Shown: positions 36,157 through 45,210 of the stretch, piece after piece
How positions within the stretch are numbered: position 1 is the stretch's first letter
Layout of the letters: each line of letters starts with the position of its first letter
From: Deinococcus hopiensis KR-140
GTDB taxonomy: Bacteria > Deinococcota > Deinococci > Deinococcales > Deinococcaceae
Length of the DNA: 64,000 nucleotides
Assembly (NCBI RefSeq): GCF_900176165.1
Contig: NZ_FWWU01000007.1
Span: 310,001-374,000, forward strand
Direction: 5' to 3'
Program-made: the position numbers and the translations under genes
The notes under the pieces: generated by a model
The model's input: only the letters and a program-made list of their open reading frames with translations
The model's database searches: none
What the model was told of the DNA's origin: nothing

Positions 36157-36760
36157 TTTCGTGCACCCCGACCCACAATGACGTTCAGCGTCAATACCGC
36201 TGTTCATGACTGTGACCCCATTAACTGGGTCACAGTTTTCAGTTGGAGTTGGGGAAGCTCCACTCACTGGCCGCAGCACTCTGCCAGCGAGCACCACCTC
36301 AACGCCTGGCCCCGGCAGGCGGGCACATCCGTCTGCCGCACGGGGCATCCGGAGTGAGGGTTGCTCAGCAGGCCCTGGGGGCAGCCGATCAGCTCGGTCG
36401 GATGGTCTTTGGGTTTCCTGAGCAGATGAGTAGACGCGGCTTGATTGGACTGGCACTTTCTTTTCTTCACTCCGTTTCCCGGCAATGCCGCCACACGAGC
36501 AGCGTCTCAGTCTGAAGTCCGTACACACTGGAACGTACGGACGTCCGCTCTGATCCCCCGTGTCGAGAGGAGACCCCTGCCCTGTCAGCAAGCGAAAGGC
36601 GAAGACAATCTTCAAGTCACCCTTCAAAACAGCAGTCACGGTTCTGCAACCCCACCGCCGCGGCAGTGCGCTCAGAGGCGAGCGTCACGCGGAATTGGCA
36701 GTTCTCCACGCGGGCCGCCCGGCGTACCCTCGCGCGCCACCACGAAGCTCTTCGGATGAA
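36157..36760. other. Gap, mostly without recognised gene
   Basis: Apart from the terminator at 36210-36239, the 600 bases hold only low-quality frames on both strands and no ribosome site with a sensible product. Confidence 0.4.
36210..36239 (+). terminator. Rho-independent terminator of the marR-MFS operon
   Basis: CTGTGACCC and GGGTCACAG flank an 8-base loop, followed by TTTTC, 54 bases after the transporter stop codon. Confidence 0.8.
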
Positions 36761-37075
36761 ATGAACGCTATACTCAACCCGCGCCGAAGCCGAGCGCACC
36801 GCTTATCGCCGCGCCAGTACAGAACCTCACTGGACGCCCAGGCACCTTTCGGACCACGCGGACACCCGTCCATTCAGAAGGTGCAGGTCAATTTGCCGTT
36901 CGGGCGGCGTTATGCCGTACGTCATGGCGTGCAAGTGTGGGCAGACCTGCCGCACGCCGGATACGCCATTTGGCGGGCCCGGGACGCCCTGCCCAGGGGC
37001 GGCACTGTCAGTCTACGGCAGCGCACAGTAAGATCCCCGATGTTCCTACACCCGCAAACTGAAGAGCGGATTTAA
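36761..37075 (+). CDS. Hypothetical protein (doubtful)
   Basis: A 104-residue frame from ATG 36761. The second half (VQVNLPFGRRYAVRHGVQVW, ADLPHAGYAIWRARDALPRG) looks coding; the first half is Arg/Pro-rich. It lies just upstream of, and on the same strand as, the HD-GYP gene. No family recognised. Confidence 0.3.
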   Translation: MNAILNPRRSRAHRLSPRQYRTSLDAQAPFGPRGHPSIQKVQVNLPFGRRYAVRHGVQVWADLPHAGYAIWRARDALPRGGTVSLRQRTVRSPMFLHPQTEERI

Positions 37076-37098
37076 GATGACGGAGAAGCTGGGGGCGA

Positions 37099-39921
37099 TT
37101 GCATGAAGACATGCTGCAGAACAACAGAAGTCTTACCATGACGTCGCCAAATCCGGGTGAGGGCGCTCACGCCAGGAGCACGGGGGCTGATCTCCTCAAG
37201 AGGATCGCCGAGCATGGAGCAGAGCTCAGCCTCCTCCTCAATCGCCATCACCGTATCGTGTACGCCAGCCCTGCCCTTATCCGCATTCTCGGTTACCCCA
37301 TCGGCGCTTCCGAAGGGCGAGATGTGCACGCCTCTGTCCATCCCCAGGACCGGCCCATCATTGCGCAGAAGCTTCAAGAGCTCCTGCCAAAACACACCCT
37401 CGACCTGCCACGCTTTCGTGCTCGGCATGCCAACGGAGAGTGGGTGTGGCTTATCGGCCGGGTGACGCACCTCTTGGACGAGCCGGGTGTTCACGCCCTC
37501 CTGGTCCAGCTTCGCCCCTACCAGAGGCGACGAGACGCCTACCGTGACGCGCTCAAGGAGATCACCCGTACGCTTGCCAGCACGGCAGAAGTGGCCGATG
37601 TCGTCGCTGCCGTGCTGAATGCAGGTCTGCGAGTCACCCAAGCGGACGCGGGTGGAATATACCTCCTGAGTCCTGATCGTCAATTTCTCGAACTGATTGG
37701 ACACGCGGGATATTCCACAGAAGCCGCCGACAGATGGGCCAGATTCTTGGTGGGGTTCGGTACACCTGTTTCCGAAGCAGCTCGCAAGAAGGAGCCCGTC
37801 TTCCTGAGTGGCACTGATTTTCAAAAGGCTTACCCATACATTCACGCGCACCATTCCAGTGCTTTTGGCAGTACCGCTGTACTTCCCCTTCTGATCGGTG
37901 ACCGGCTCATTGGAGCCATCTCCCTATCGTTTGATCGTGACCGGCACTTTGAGGAGGATGAGCGTGAGTTTCTCCTGATGGTGGCCGACCTCTGTGCCCC
38001 GGCATTAGACCGTGCACTGCTGTACCGGGAAAAAGAACGTCAGCAGTCCTGGGACAAGATCGTCAATCAAAACAGTTCAGACATCGTGACGATCATTGAC
38101 GCAGAGGCCGTCATTCGGTACGTCAGCGGCAGTGTAGAGAACATTTTGGGCTATCACGCTGATGCCCTCATCGGTCAAAGCGTCTTTGAACTTGTTCATC
38201 CTGAAGAGCATCGGCGGAGCCAACTGGCCATCTCCAGGCTGGTCCCAACGGGCGACCCCATGATCGTCGTGGTGCGTTTCCGCCACCAGCAAGGCCACTG
38301 GGTCTGGCTGGAGTGCGTCGGGCGAGACCTCCGGAACCAAGAGCACATTCGGGGAATTCTGGTCAACTCAAGAGATGTGACGGCCCGAATTGTGGCAGAA
38401 CAAGCCCGTGAGGAGTCCATTCGGGCCCTGGCAGAAAGTGAGCGCAACTTCCGCCGGTTGGCCGATAACGCCAGCGACCTTGTTCGTCAATACGCGCCGG
38501 ACGGACGCGTGGAATATTCCTCCCCCAATGTCCGCGACCTCCTGGGGTACACCAGTGAAGAGGTGCTCAGTCCCGACCCCCTCCACATCGTCTTCGAGGA
38601 GGACCGTTGTGCATTACAGCAGGCCTTTCAACGCCGCTTTACTCCCGAGTTCGAGCAGGAGAAGTTCGAGTACCGGCTCAAGCGAAAAGACGGTTCGCTG
38701 GTCTGGGTTGAAACCACGTTCAAGACAGTTCGTGATCCCGCGACGGGTGAGGTGGTGGCCTTCAACGGCACCACCCGCGACATAGAACAGCGCAAACAGG
38801 CCGAGTTCGAGGTGAAAGCACAGCTGAACCGGTACCGGAAACTCCTTGAGTTTACCGTTTCCCTCGAGCAACGGGTCACGCCCTTGGAATTGGTCGAGGA
38901 GGCCCTCTACAAGTGCTTGTCCTTGACGGAATACGACTACGGGTACGCCTTTAGCTTCAACGCTGGAACCATCTCTGTTCTCGTCGCAGCGGGTGAAACC
39001 CCCCCTCCTCTCGCTACCCGTCCCCAGGAGCTGGCGCAGCTGCCTTTCACGGACTCTGTTCTAAGCGCTCTGACACGCCGGGAACCGCACTTCATTTCAG
39101 AGGACAAAGCGATTCTCAGTCCGCCCGAGCTGCTTCCCCGCCCACATTGGCGGTCTTTGTGTGTCCTGCCTGTGGCGCAGGAAGGAGATCTCAGCGTCGT
39201 CTTGGTGTTCGGAACCGATCAAAGCGTCACGACCAGCGAGGAGACCCGCCAACTCCTTTCGAATGTCACAGCCCGCTTGAGCCACGCGCTCGAACGCTCG
39301 CACCACATCGAGCAACTCAACACGTCCCGGGAAGAGACGCTCCGCGCACTGGGCCTGGCACTGGAGTACCGGGATTACGAAACCAAGGGTCATACCGACC
39401 GTGTGGTTCACTTCACGGAACGGTTGGGTCAAGCAATGGGATTTTCCGGTGATGATCTCGACGCCCTACGGTGGGGGGCTTTCCTGCACGATACGGGGAA
39501 AGTCGCCATTCCAGATTCCATTCTGCTGAAACCGGACAAACTCACCCCGGAGGAGTGGGACGTCATCAAGCGCCACCCCAGCATCGGGTATGAGATGCTG
39601 CACCACATTCCTTCCCTACCCCCCACCACGTTAGAAGTCGTCCTGCATCACCAGGAACGTTGGAACGGGAGTGGATACCCCAGGGGCCTTGCTGGAACGG
39701 AAATTCCACTGGCAGCCCGGATATTTGCCGTCGTAGATGTGTATGACGCGCTCACAAACGAGCGCCCTTACAAGAAGGCCTGGACGCATATAGAGGCTGC
39801 TGACCAACTTCGGAAAGAGGCGGGGGCTTTGTTGGACGAACGCGTCGTCCACACATTTCTGCAGCTCTTCTCAGCTGAAGAGACGTTTACCTCTGACGGC
39901 ACGGATGTGATGCATGATTGA
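37099..39921 (+). CDS. PAS/GAF sensor with HD-GYP domain (c-di-GMP phosphodiesterase)
   Basis: A protein of up to 940 residues. Order: PAS (about 35-130, HHRIVYASPALIRILGYPIG), GAF (about 155-310), PAS (about 325-430, IRYVSGSVENILGYHADALI), PAS (about 450-570, VEYSSPNVRDLLGYTSEEVL), a second GAF-like region (about 590-740) and HD-GYP (about 760-930). Catalytic motifs are GHTDRVVHFTERLGQ, WGAFLHDTGKVAIPDSILLK, IKRHPSIGYEML and LHHQERWNGSGYPRGLAGTE. No membrane helices, so it is a cytoplasmic sensor. The first codon is TTG 37099; ATG 37111 or 37138 are alternatives. It probably opposes the diguanylate cyclase at 16360-17424. Confidence 0.9.
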   Translation: MHEDMLQNNRSLTMTSPNPGEGAHARSTGADLLKRIAEHGAELSLLLNRHHRIVYASPALIRILGYPIGASEGRDVHASVHPQDRPIIAQKLQELLPKHTLDLPRFRARHANGEWVWLIGRVTHLLDEPGVHALLVQLRPYQRRRDAYRDALKEITRTLASTAEVADVVAAVLNAGLRVTQADAGGIYLLSPDRQFLELIGHAGYSTEAADRWARFLVGFGTPVSEAARKKEPVFLSGTDFQKAYPYIHAHHSSAFGSTAVLPLLIGDRLIGAISLSFDRDRHFEEDEREFLLMVADLCAPALDRALLYREKERQQSWDKIVNQNSSDIVTIIDAEAVIRYVSGSVENILGYHADALIGQSVFELVHPEEHRRSQLAISRLVPTGDPMIVVVRFRHQQGHWVWLECVGRDLRNQEHIRGILVNSRDVTARIVAEQAREESIRALAESERNFRRLADNASDLVRQYAPDGRVEYSSPNVRDLLGYTSEEVLSPDPLHIVFEEDRCALQQAFQRRFTPEFEQEKFEYRLKRKDGSLVWVETTFKTVRDPATGEVVAFNGTTRDIEQRKQAEFEVKAQLNRYRKLLEFTVSLEQRVTPLELVEEALYKCLSLTEYDYGYAFSFNAGTISVLVAAGETPPPLATRPQELAQLPFTDSVLSALTRREPHFISEDKAILSPPELLPRPHWRSLCVLPVAQEGDLSVVLVFGTDQSVTTSEETRQLLSNVTARLSHALERSHHIEQLNTSREETLRALGLALEYRDYETKGHTDRVVHFTERLGQAMGFSGDDLDALRWGAFLHDTGKVAIPDSILLKPDKLTPEEWDVIKRHPSIGYEMLHHIPSLPPTTLEVVLHHQERWNGSGYPRGLAGTEIPLAARIFAVVDVYDALTNERPYKKAWTHIEAADQLRKEAGALLDERVVHTFLQLFSAEETFTSDGTDVMHD

Positions 39922-39936
39922 CACGGATTCGGATTA

Positions 39937-40057
39937 AGCATTTGTCAAAAAGAGGTCATTTTTTTGACCGAACAGAACGAGCTTGAATGTGCAGTTGGGA
40001 GAATGGATCTGTGAGGGGTACCCTTCCTCACGCGCGGCGCAATTCAGACAAATGCTC
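39937..40057. repeat. MITE copy 2
   Basis: A 121-bp element with ends AGCATTTGTC and GACAAATGCT (inverted), flanked by TA (39935-39936 and 40058-40059). It shares the internal blocks TGACCGAAC, GGGAGAATGG and GTGAGGGGT with copy 3 at 43612-43728. It has no coding capacity. TA flanks and ends similar to the IS630 element suggest mobilisation by an IS630-type transposase. It lies immediately next to an IS630 transposase fragment. Confidence 0.7.
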
Positions 40058-40059
40058 TA

Positions 40060-40290
40060 ATTCGTTACACGAGGCCACGTGTGAACGAGGGTGAGGACGC
40101 AGAGCCGTTCCCGCTGCTGCTTCAAGTAACGGCACTGCTCACGGCGTACCGCGGTGAGGGCTTGAAGGGTTTTGAAACGTTGATTTTTGCGCGCGGCATT
40201 CGTCAATGACCAAAGACGTTCAACGGCTTGCAGTTTTGATCGGGGCCAGTCCGCGCTGGCCCAATGAACCCGCCTGTCGAGGGATGGGTT
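40060..40290 (-). pseudogene. IS630-family transposase, C-terminal fragment
   Basis: The minus frame reads KLQAVERLWSLTNAARKNQR and FKTLQALTAVRREQCRYLKQ, the end of an IS630 transposase that aligns with the C-terminal piece of the remnant at 20-990 (QPVKRLWSLS...). Everything upstream of the last 75 residues is missing. It touches the right end of MITE copy 2. Confidence 0.55.
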
Positions 40291-40367
40291 CGGGAAATCG
40301 GTCACTGGCAGGCTTCTGGGCGCTGGGGACCACGTCACCCTCCCTTAACAACTCGCCACAACGCCTC

Positions 40368-42602
40368 TTACAAATACCTTGCCGTGACCGACCGCTCGCA
40401 CGCCAGCAGCCCTCTCGGCGGGCCGCTGTACAGCACCTCGCCGCCAGCCCGACCCCCTTCGGGCCCCAGGTCGATCAGCCAGTCGGCCTGCCGAATCACG
40501 TCCAACAGGTGTTCAATCAGGATGACGCTGTTGCCGCCGTCCACCAGCCGGTCGATGATGCCCATAAGGAGGCCGATGTCACTGAGGTGCAGGCCCGTGG
40601 TGGGCTCGTCCATGACGTAGACGCTGCCCTTCTTGTGCAGTTCGGTCGCCAGCTTGAGCCGCTGTGCCTCGCCGCCCGAGACGGTGCTCAGCGGCTGCCC
40701 CAGCGTCAGGTAGCCCAGGCCCACATCGTTCATGGCCTGCAACACCGCGCGAATGGGCTTCTCGGTGAAGAAGGCGAGCGCCGTTTCGGCCGTCATGTTC
40801 AGCACGTCGCTGATCGTCTGGCCGCGCAGCGTATGCCCCAGCACCTCGGGCTTGAAGCGCTTGCCCCCACAGACCTCGCACACGGCCGAGACGCCCTCCA
40901 TAAAGGCCAGGTCGGTATACACCACGCCCAGTCCCGCGCAAGTCGGGCAACTCCCCTCCGAGTTGAAGCTGAACAGCGCTGGGCTCTGGCCGCTGGCCTT
41001 GGCAAACCCCTTGCGAATGGGGTCCATGATGCCCGTGTATGTCGCGGGTGCCGAGCGGCTGTTTACGGTCACGCGCGACTGGTCAATGACCACAGCGTTC
41101 GGGTAATGGGGCAGAAAAACGTCGTGGATCAGGGTGCTTTTGCCCGAGCCTGCCACGCCCGTCACCACCGTCAGCACGCCCGTCGGAATGTCCACCGACA
41201 CGTCGTTGAGATTGTGAAGGCGCGCGCCCTTCACGCTCAGCCAGCCGCGTGGTGACCGAAGCTGGGCCTTCAGCGGCAACTGCTGGGTGAGGTACCGTCC
41301 TGTTAGGGTGGGAGCGGCCTTCAGGGCCTCGTAACTGCCTTCAAAGACCACCTCGCCGCCACGTATGCCTGGTCCTGGGCCCATATCCACCACGTGGTCG
41401 GCCACCCGAATCACGTCCGGGTCGTGTTCCACCACCAGCACGGTGTTTCCCTTATCGCGCAGCGCGCCCAACAGGCCATTCAGGCGGGCCACATCGCGTG
41501 GGTGCAGGCCCACGCTGGGCTCATCCAGCGCGTACAGCATGTCGGTCAGGCTGTTGCCCAGGTGACGGACCAGCTTCAGACGCTGACTCTCCCCGCCGGA
41601 CAGGGTGGTGGTTTCGCGGCTCAGGCTCAAGTAGCCCAGGCCAATCTCGATAAGGTGTGCCACGCGCTCGGCCAGGTGAGAAACCACGCGGGCAGCGGTA
41701 GGGTCACCCAGCCCCCGTAAGAAGGCCAACAGGTCGGTGGCTTCCAGGTTGGCGAGCTCAGCAATGTTGCGGCCCTCAATTCGGCAGGCCAGTGCCGCCG
41801 CGCTCAGGCGCGCGCCGTGACATACCGGGCAGGTCTGGCCGGTTACAAACTGCTCGAATACCGCGCGGCTACGGTCAGACATGGAGGCGGCGTCCTTTTT
41901 CAGGTACATACGCTCGAAGCGCAGGGCCAACCCCTCGTAGGTCATGTGGATTTCACCCAGCGGAACCTTGAGGTCGCGGCCGTAGAGCAGCAGGTGGAGT
42001 TCTTCCCGGTTGTAGTCCTGCACCGGCTTGTCATTGTCAAAAAGGCCACTCAGGGCGTACGTCTTCCAGAGCCACTTGCCTGGCTTGAAGTCCGGGTGCA
42101 GGACAGCGCCACCGTTCAGCGACCGCGTGCGGTCCAGCAGGCGGTCCAGGTTCAGCCGCACCGTCTTGCCGATGCCCTCGCACTCGGGGCACATTCCCTG
42201 CGGCGTGTTGAAGGAAAAAGCGAAGGCTGGCCCTGCAAAGGGCTGTCCGAGGCGTGAGTACAGCAGCCGCAGCGGCGCAGCGATATCGGTGTAGGTGCCT
42301 ACCGTGGAGCGCGACCCACCGCCCACCCGCTGCTGACTGATGACGACGGGGGCATTCAGGTGCTTCACGCTGTCCACGTCCGGCTGCCCGTAATGCGGCA
42401 GGAAACCCTGCACGAAGGCCGTGAACGTCTCGTTCAGCTGCCGCTACGCCTCAGCGGCCACCGTGTCGAATACCAGGGAGGACTTGCCCGAACCCGACAC
42501 GCCCGTAAACACCGTGATGCGGCGCTTTGGGATGTCTACCGAGATGCTCTTGAGGTTGTGCTCACGTGCGCCGCGCACTTCAATGAAGGTCCTGTCGGCC
42601 AT
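40368..42602 (-). pseudogene. UvrA-like ABC ATPase, interrupted by one amber codon
   Basis: A UvrA-family protein of about 744 residues, shorter than repair UvrA and typical of the stand-alone drug-resistance-type UvrA homologues. ATG 42602 follows AGGAGGAAC. The first Walker A is TVFTGVSGSGKSSLVFDT. After FDTVAAEA the codon is TAG (42446-42444), where relatives have Gln in the AESQRQLNETF motif. The frame then continues unbroken: zinc motif CPVCHGARL, LSGGESQRLKLVRHLGNSLT, second Walker A GVAGSGKSTLI, CPTCAGLG, CEVCGGKRF, VSGGEAQRLKLATELH and MDEPTTGLHLSDIGLL. One base change would restore it. GTG 42413 could start a shorter product lacking the first Walker A. It is divergent from a MarR gene. 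Confidence 0.8.
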
Positions 42603-43103
42603 GGTTGTTCCTCCTGCCTTCAGCCTCTTTGAGCCAGATGTGAAGACTCCCGGCATCTGACCTTGAGATGGGCTTAACATTTGGCTTTTGGGAGACGCCT
42701 CGTCCCAGGCATGAAAGGGGAGGGCGGCGGCAAAGTGGGAGGGCTTCTCGGAGGGTGTTGCCTCCGCAGCAGTGAGATTGGCAGTGGATACCCCAGACAC
42801 GCCGACTCGCCGAGGGAGGTGGAAACGGGTGTGGTCGTGCGCAATGGTCTCGTCGGCCTCACCCCAACCCGTCTCCGGGCAGTGGCGGCCCTGCACGGAG
42901 GCCATGCGGCAGCACTCGCGCCTGGCTGCCCGCGGCAGGTTCAGACGTGTGCCGCGGGTCGCTTCATCCGCTCTGGCGTAGGCGTTGGCCAGCTTTACGG
43001 CATGTGTGATGAGGACATGTTGCCATTGCGCCGCCACATGACTGTCAAGCCACCCGCCCAGGACCTCAATCTCGCCCCCCGGAACGGACGAGAAGACAGT
43101 CAT
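42603..43103 (-). CDS. Open frame upstream of, and in frame with, the UvrA-like gene
   Basis: ATG 43103 has a strong AAAGGAGGTCAGA site and lies right at the twin MarR operators, so translation surely starts here. The first 60 residues look coding (MTVFSSVPGGEIEVLGGWLD, SHVAAQWQHVLITHAVKLAN). The next 100 are poorer. There is no stop before the UvrA-like ATG at 42602, so the frame runs straight into it. Either a small first gene has lost its stop or frame, or this is an N-terminal extension. No family recognised. Confidence 0.4.
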
Positions 43104-43115
43104 TCTGACCTCCTT

Positions 43116-43170
43116 TTGACAGTCTGCTGTCAAGTAAGGCAGTGTACCCAAGTTGACAGTAGGCTGTCAA
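43116..43170. promoter_or_regulatory. Twin MarR operators between divergent genes
   Basis: Two copies of the dyad TTGACAGTnnnCTGTCAA type lie at 43116-43133 and 43153-43170, 37 bases apart. They sit between the start at 43103 (minus) and the MarR start at 43174 (plus), the second ending three bases before the MarR ATG. Both directions are probably repressed by the same MarR protein. Confidence 0.75.
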
Positions 43171-43173
43171 CGC

Positions 43174-43605
43174 ATGTCCCTGACGCCTATTGCCGCTGCT
43201 TTTTCTGATCTCGTGTTGCGGATCTTTCGCCTGAACGGCCTGCTGCTGGACGCTGGCGACCGGTTGACTGCACCCAGCGGGCAGACGAGCAGCCGCTGGC
43301 AGGTCATGGGCTGCATCGACCACATGCCGCAAACAGTGGCGGCGGTGGCCCGCACCATGGGCCTGACTCGCCAGAGTGTGCAGCGCACGGCTGATCTCCT
43401 GGTGGCCGACGGTCTGGCCGCCTACGGGCCGAACCCTGACCACAAGCGCGCCAAGCTGCTGCGCCTGACGCCTGAAGGACAGCGCGTGCTGACAGCCATT
43501 GAGCAAGCGCAAGCGGCCTGGGCCAACCGTGTGGCGCACAGCCTGAGGGAAACAGACCTGCAGGCAGCGGTGCAGGTGTTGGCCGCAGTGGAAGGGGCTC
43601 TGTAG
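43174..43605 (+). CDS. MarR-family repressor
   Basis: A 143-residue winged-helix regulator: SSRWQVMGCIDHMPQTVAAV, VARTMGLTRQSVQRTADLLV (helix-turn-helix) and GPNPDHKRAKLLRLTPEGQR (wing). ATG 43174 is three bases from an operator dyad, so the transcript has almost no leader and no ribosome site is visible. It is expected to repress itself and the divergent UvrA-like resistance gene. Confidence 0.9.
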   Translation: MSLTPIAAAFSDLVLRIFRLNGLLLDAGDRLTAPSGQTSSRWQVMGCIDHMPQTVAAVARTMGLTRQSVQRTADLLVADGLAAYGPNPDHKRAKLLRLTPEGQRVLTAIEQAQAAWANRVAHSLRETDLQAAVQVLAAVEGAL

Positions 43606-43611
43606 CTCTTA

Positions 43612-43728
43612 GCGCATTTGTCAAGAAGGGGACTTCTTTTTGACCGAACTTGAATGCGCATCGGGGAGAATGGGGAGCCGTGAGGGGTGCCCTTTCACCC
43701 GCGGCTCCCCCCCTTCGGACAAACGCTC
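43612..43728. repeat. MITE copy 3
   Basis: A 117-bp element with ends GCGCATTTGTC and GACAAACGCTC, flanked by TA at 43610-43611 and 43729-43730. Internal blocks match copy 2. Directly after its right TA starts the second IS630 copy, exactly as copy 1 precedes the first IS630 copy. It contains a GGGAGCCG...CGGCTCCC hairpin. Confidence 0.75.
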
Positions 43729-43742
43729 TAGAGCATTTGACA

Positions 43743-44356
43743 TCAGAAGATGTCGGGGAAGGCGTGCGTGAACCAGCCAAAAACGTCTCGTAGCGAAACG
43801 GCGTTCAAAGCGTCCCAAATGCCCTGAAGCAGAGCAGTCCGGTCTCGCCACTCACGGGCACGGACGAGGGCTTTGACTTTAGAGAACATGCCCTGGGTCG
43901 GGTTGAAGTCGGGGCTGTAGGGAGGCAGAAACAGGACCATACAATTCCGGGCTTCGATGTGCGTCCGAATGGGTGCACGGTGATGTGCCGAGAGATTGCC
44001 CTGCACCACGACCTGTCCTGGGGTCAAAGCTGGGCACAGGATTTCTCGGACGTACCACTCGAAACTCACGCCGTTGACAGCACCGTCCAGGATCAGGGGC
44101 GCAAAGGGACCACTCGCCTGCAGCGCGCATACGAAGTTTGGTTCCGTCCCCAGTTGCGGGGGACGGAAGCGACCGCACGCTGTGTGTGGTGCGCGCGACC
44201 ATAGCCTCGGGTCATGGCCGTGTGGAAGCCGCTCTCGTCAAGAAAGACCAGACGGGCAGGGGTCTGCAGGTACGGCTTCAGGTCGTTCAGGAACTGCTGA
44301 CGCAGTTCCTCCTTCTGTGCGCACGCGACCCGCGTTTTTTTTGTAGGTGACGCCAT
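43743..44356 (-). pseudogene. IS630 transposase, catalytic part, copy 2
   Basis: It has the same two-frame structure and the same substitutions (VVVQGNLSAHH, NPTQGMFSK) as copy 1. Because both copies share every defect, the defects arose before the last transposition, which must have been driven by another transposase or by slippage-expressed protein. Confidence 0.75.
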
Positions 44357-44693
44357 GCCGACGGAAGACTCGGTCCACCGTTCGATAACTGATCTTCAGT
44401 CCTGTCACAGCTTCCAACTTGCGGGCATGTTCTTCGAGGGTGGCGTCCAAGTCCTCCTCCAGTTGCTGGAGGACTTGCTCATGCTCGCTGTGCACCCGTG
44501 GGCGACGCCCAGTCGGGCGCTTCACGTGCGTCAAGGTGCCTACCTCGTGTTTCTTCAGATACAACGCGATCGTTCGCACATCGACGTCGAACGTTTCAGC
44601 CACCCGCTGATGGTCCTTCTCCTTCAGCGCCGCTGCGACAATCCGTTCTCGAAGATCAACGCTGTATCTGCGTGCCCCGACCCGCTTCTTCAT
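44238..44693 (-). CDS. IS630 transposase, N-terminal frame (orfA), copy 2
   Basis: A 151-residue frame identical to that of copy 1 apart from KEKDHQ in place of KEKNHQ. The same A-run (eight A, about 44334-44341) ends the sense region. It carries only the helix-turn-helix half. Confidence 0.75.
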   Translation of the reverse strand: MKKRVGARRYSVDLRERIVAAALKEKDHQRVAETFDVDVRTIALYLKKHEVGTLTHVKRPTGRRPRVHSEHEQVLQQLEEDLDATLEEHARKLEAVTGLKISYRTVDRVFRRHGVTYKKNAGRVRTEGGTASAVPERPEAVPADPCPSGLS

Positions 44694-44764
44694 CCTCTTA
44701 TGATGTCAAATGCTCTAAACGCGTGCGGTAGCGCCGCACGTACAGCACGCGGAGTCCTGGTGTT

Positions 44765-44938
44765 CTGAGTGAGAACACGGTCGTCCCCGAAGCGCTGGGT
44801 GAGATCACGCGTTCGCTGCGGGAGGTCGGTATCCTGCGCATCACTTTTGTGCTGGACCGGGGCTTCGGTGACCTGGAGGTATTGAAGCGGCTGAGGCAGC
44901 TGAGCACAGAGGGGCGTCCAGCTCAGAAAGCGACTTGA
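44765..44938 (+). pseudogene. Transposase fragment (IS4-like)
   Basis: The plus frame reads LGEITRSLREVGILRITFVL followed by DRGFGDLEVLKRLRQ and stops at 44938. The FVLDRGF stretch resembles the second catalytic aspartate region of IS4/IS1634-type transposases. Only about 55 residues remain, next to the IS630 right end. Confidence 0.4.
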
Positions 44939-45052
44939 AACAGGGCCGTGTTGCCGTCAGGTCGACGTGTCCGGTCCCGGCGACTCCACGGGAGGTGCAC
45001 TCATCGACCGTCTCCAGCGCCGCGACGACCGGTGGTAAGTAAGCACCGATGA

Positions 45053-45080
45053 AAAAGAGAGCCTGAAACGGCTCTCTTTT
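45053..45080. terminator. Rho-independent terminator
   Basis: AAAAGAGAGCC and GGCTCTCTTTT flank a TGAAAC loop. It has A/T runs on both sides, so it can act in either direction. It lies about 130 bases beyond the last gene of the sugar-acid operon (dgoD ends at 45211) and is its likely end. Confidence 0.75.
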
Positions 45081-45210
45081 CCTTTGCGCTCTCCCTACGC
45101 CCGGAGAGTCACCGGCACCCCTTGGTATTCACCACTCGGCCGAAAGAGTGCCAGACCGTTCGCTCCCCGAAAACAGCAACTCCGCGTCCCTTTCGGTGTA
45201 CCTGCCCCTC

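Larger units (their letters stand above)
43731..44715 (-). mobile_element. IS630-family insertion sequence, copy 2
   Basis: 985 bp, the same length and near-identical sequence to copy 1 at 21504-22488, in opposite orientation. Ends GAGCATTTGACATCA inverted; TA at 43729-43730 and 44716-44717. It is inserted at the TA bordering MITE copy 3. Confidence 0.85.

Noticed and set aside
40206..41255. 349-residue plus-strand open frame
   Set aside because: Antisense to the UvrA-like gene, which shows two Walker A and two signature motifs.
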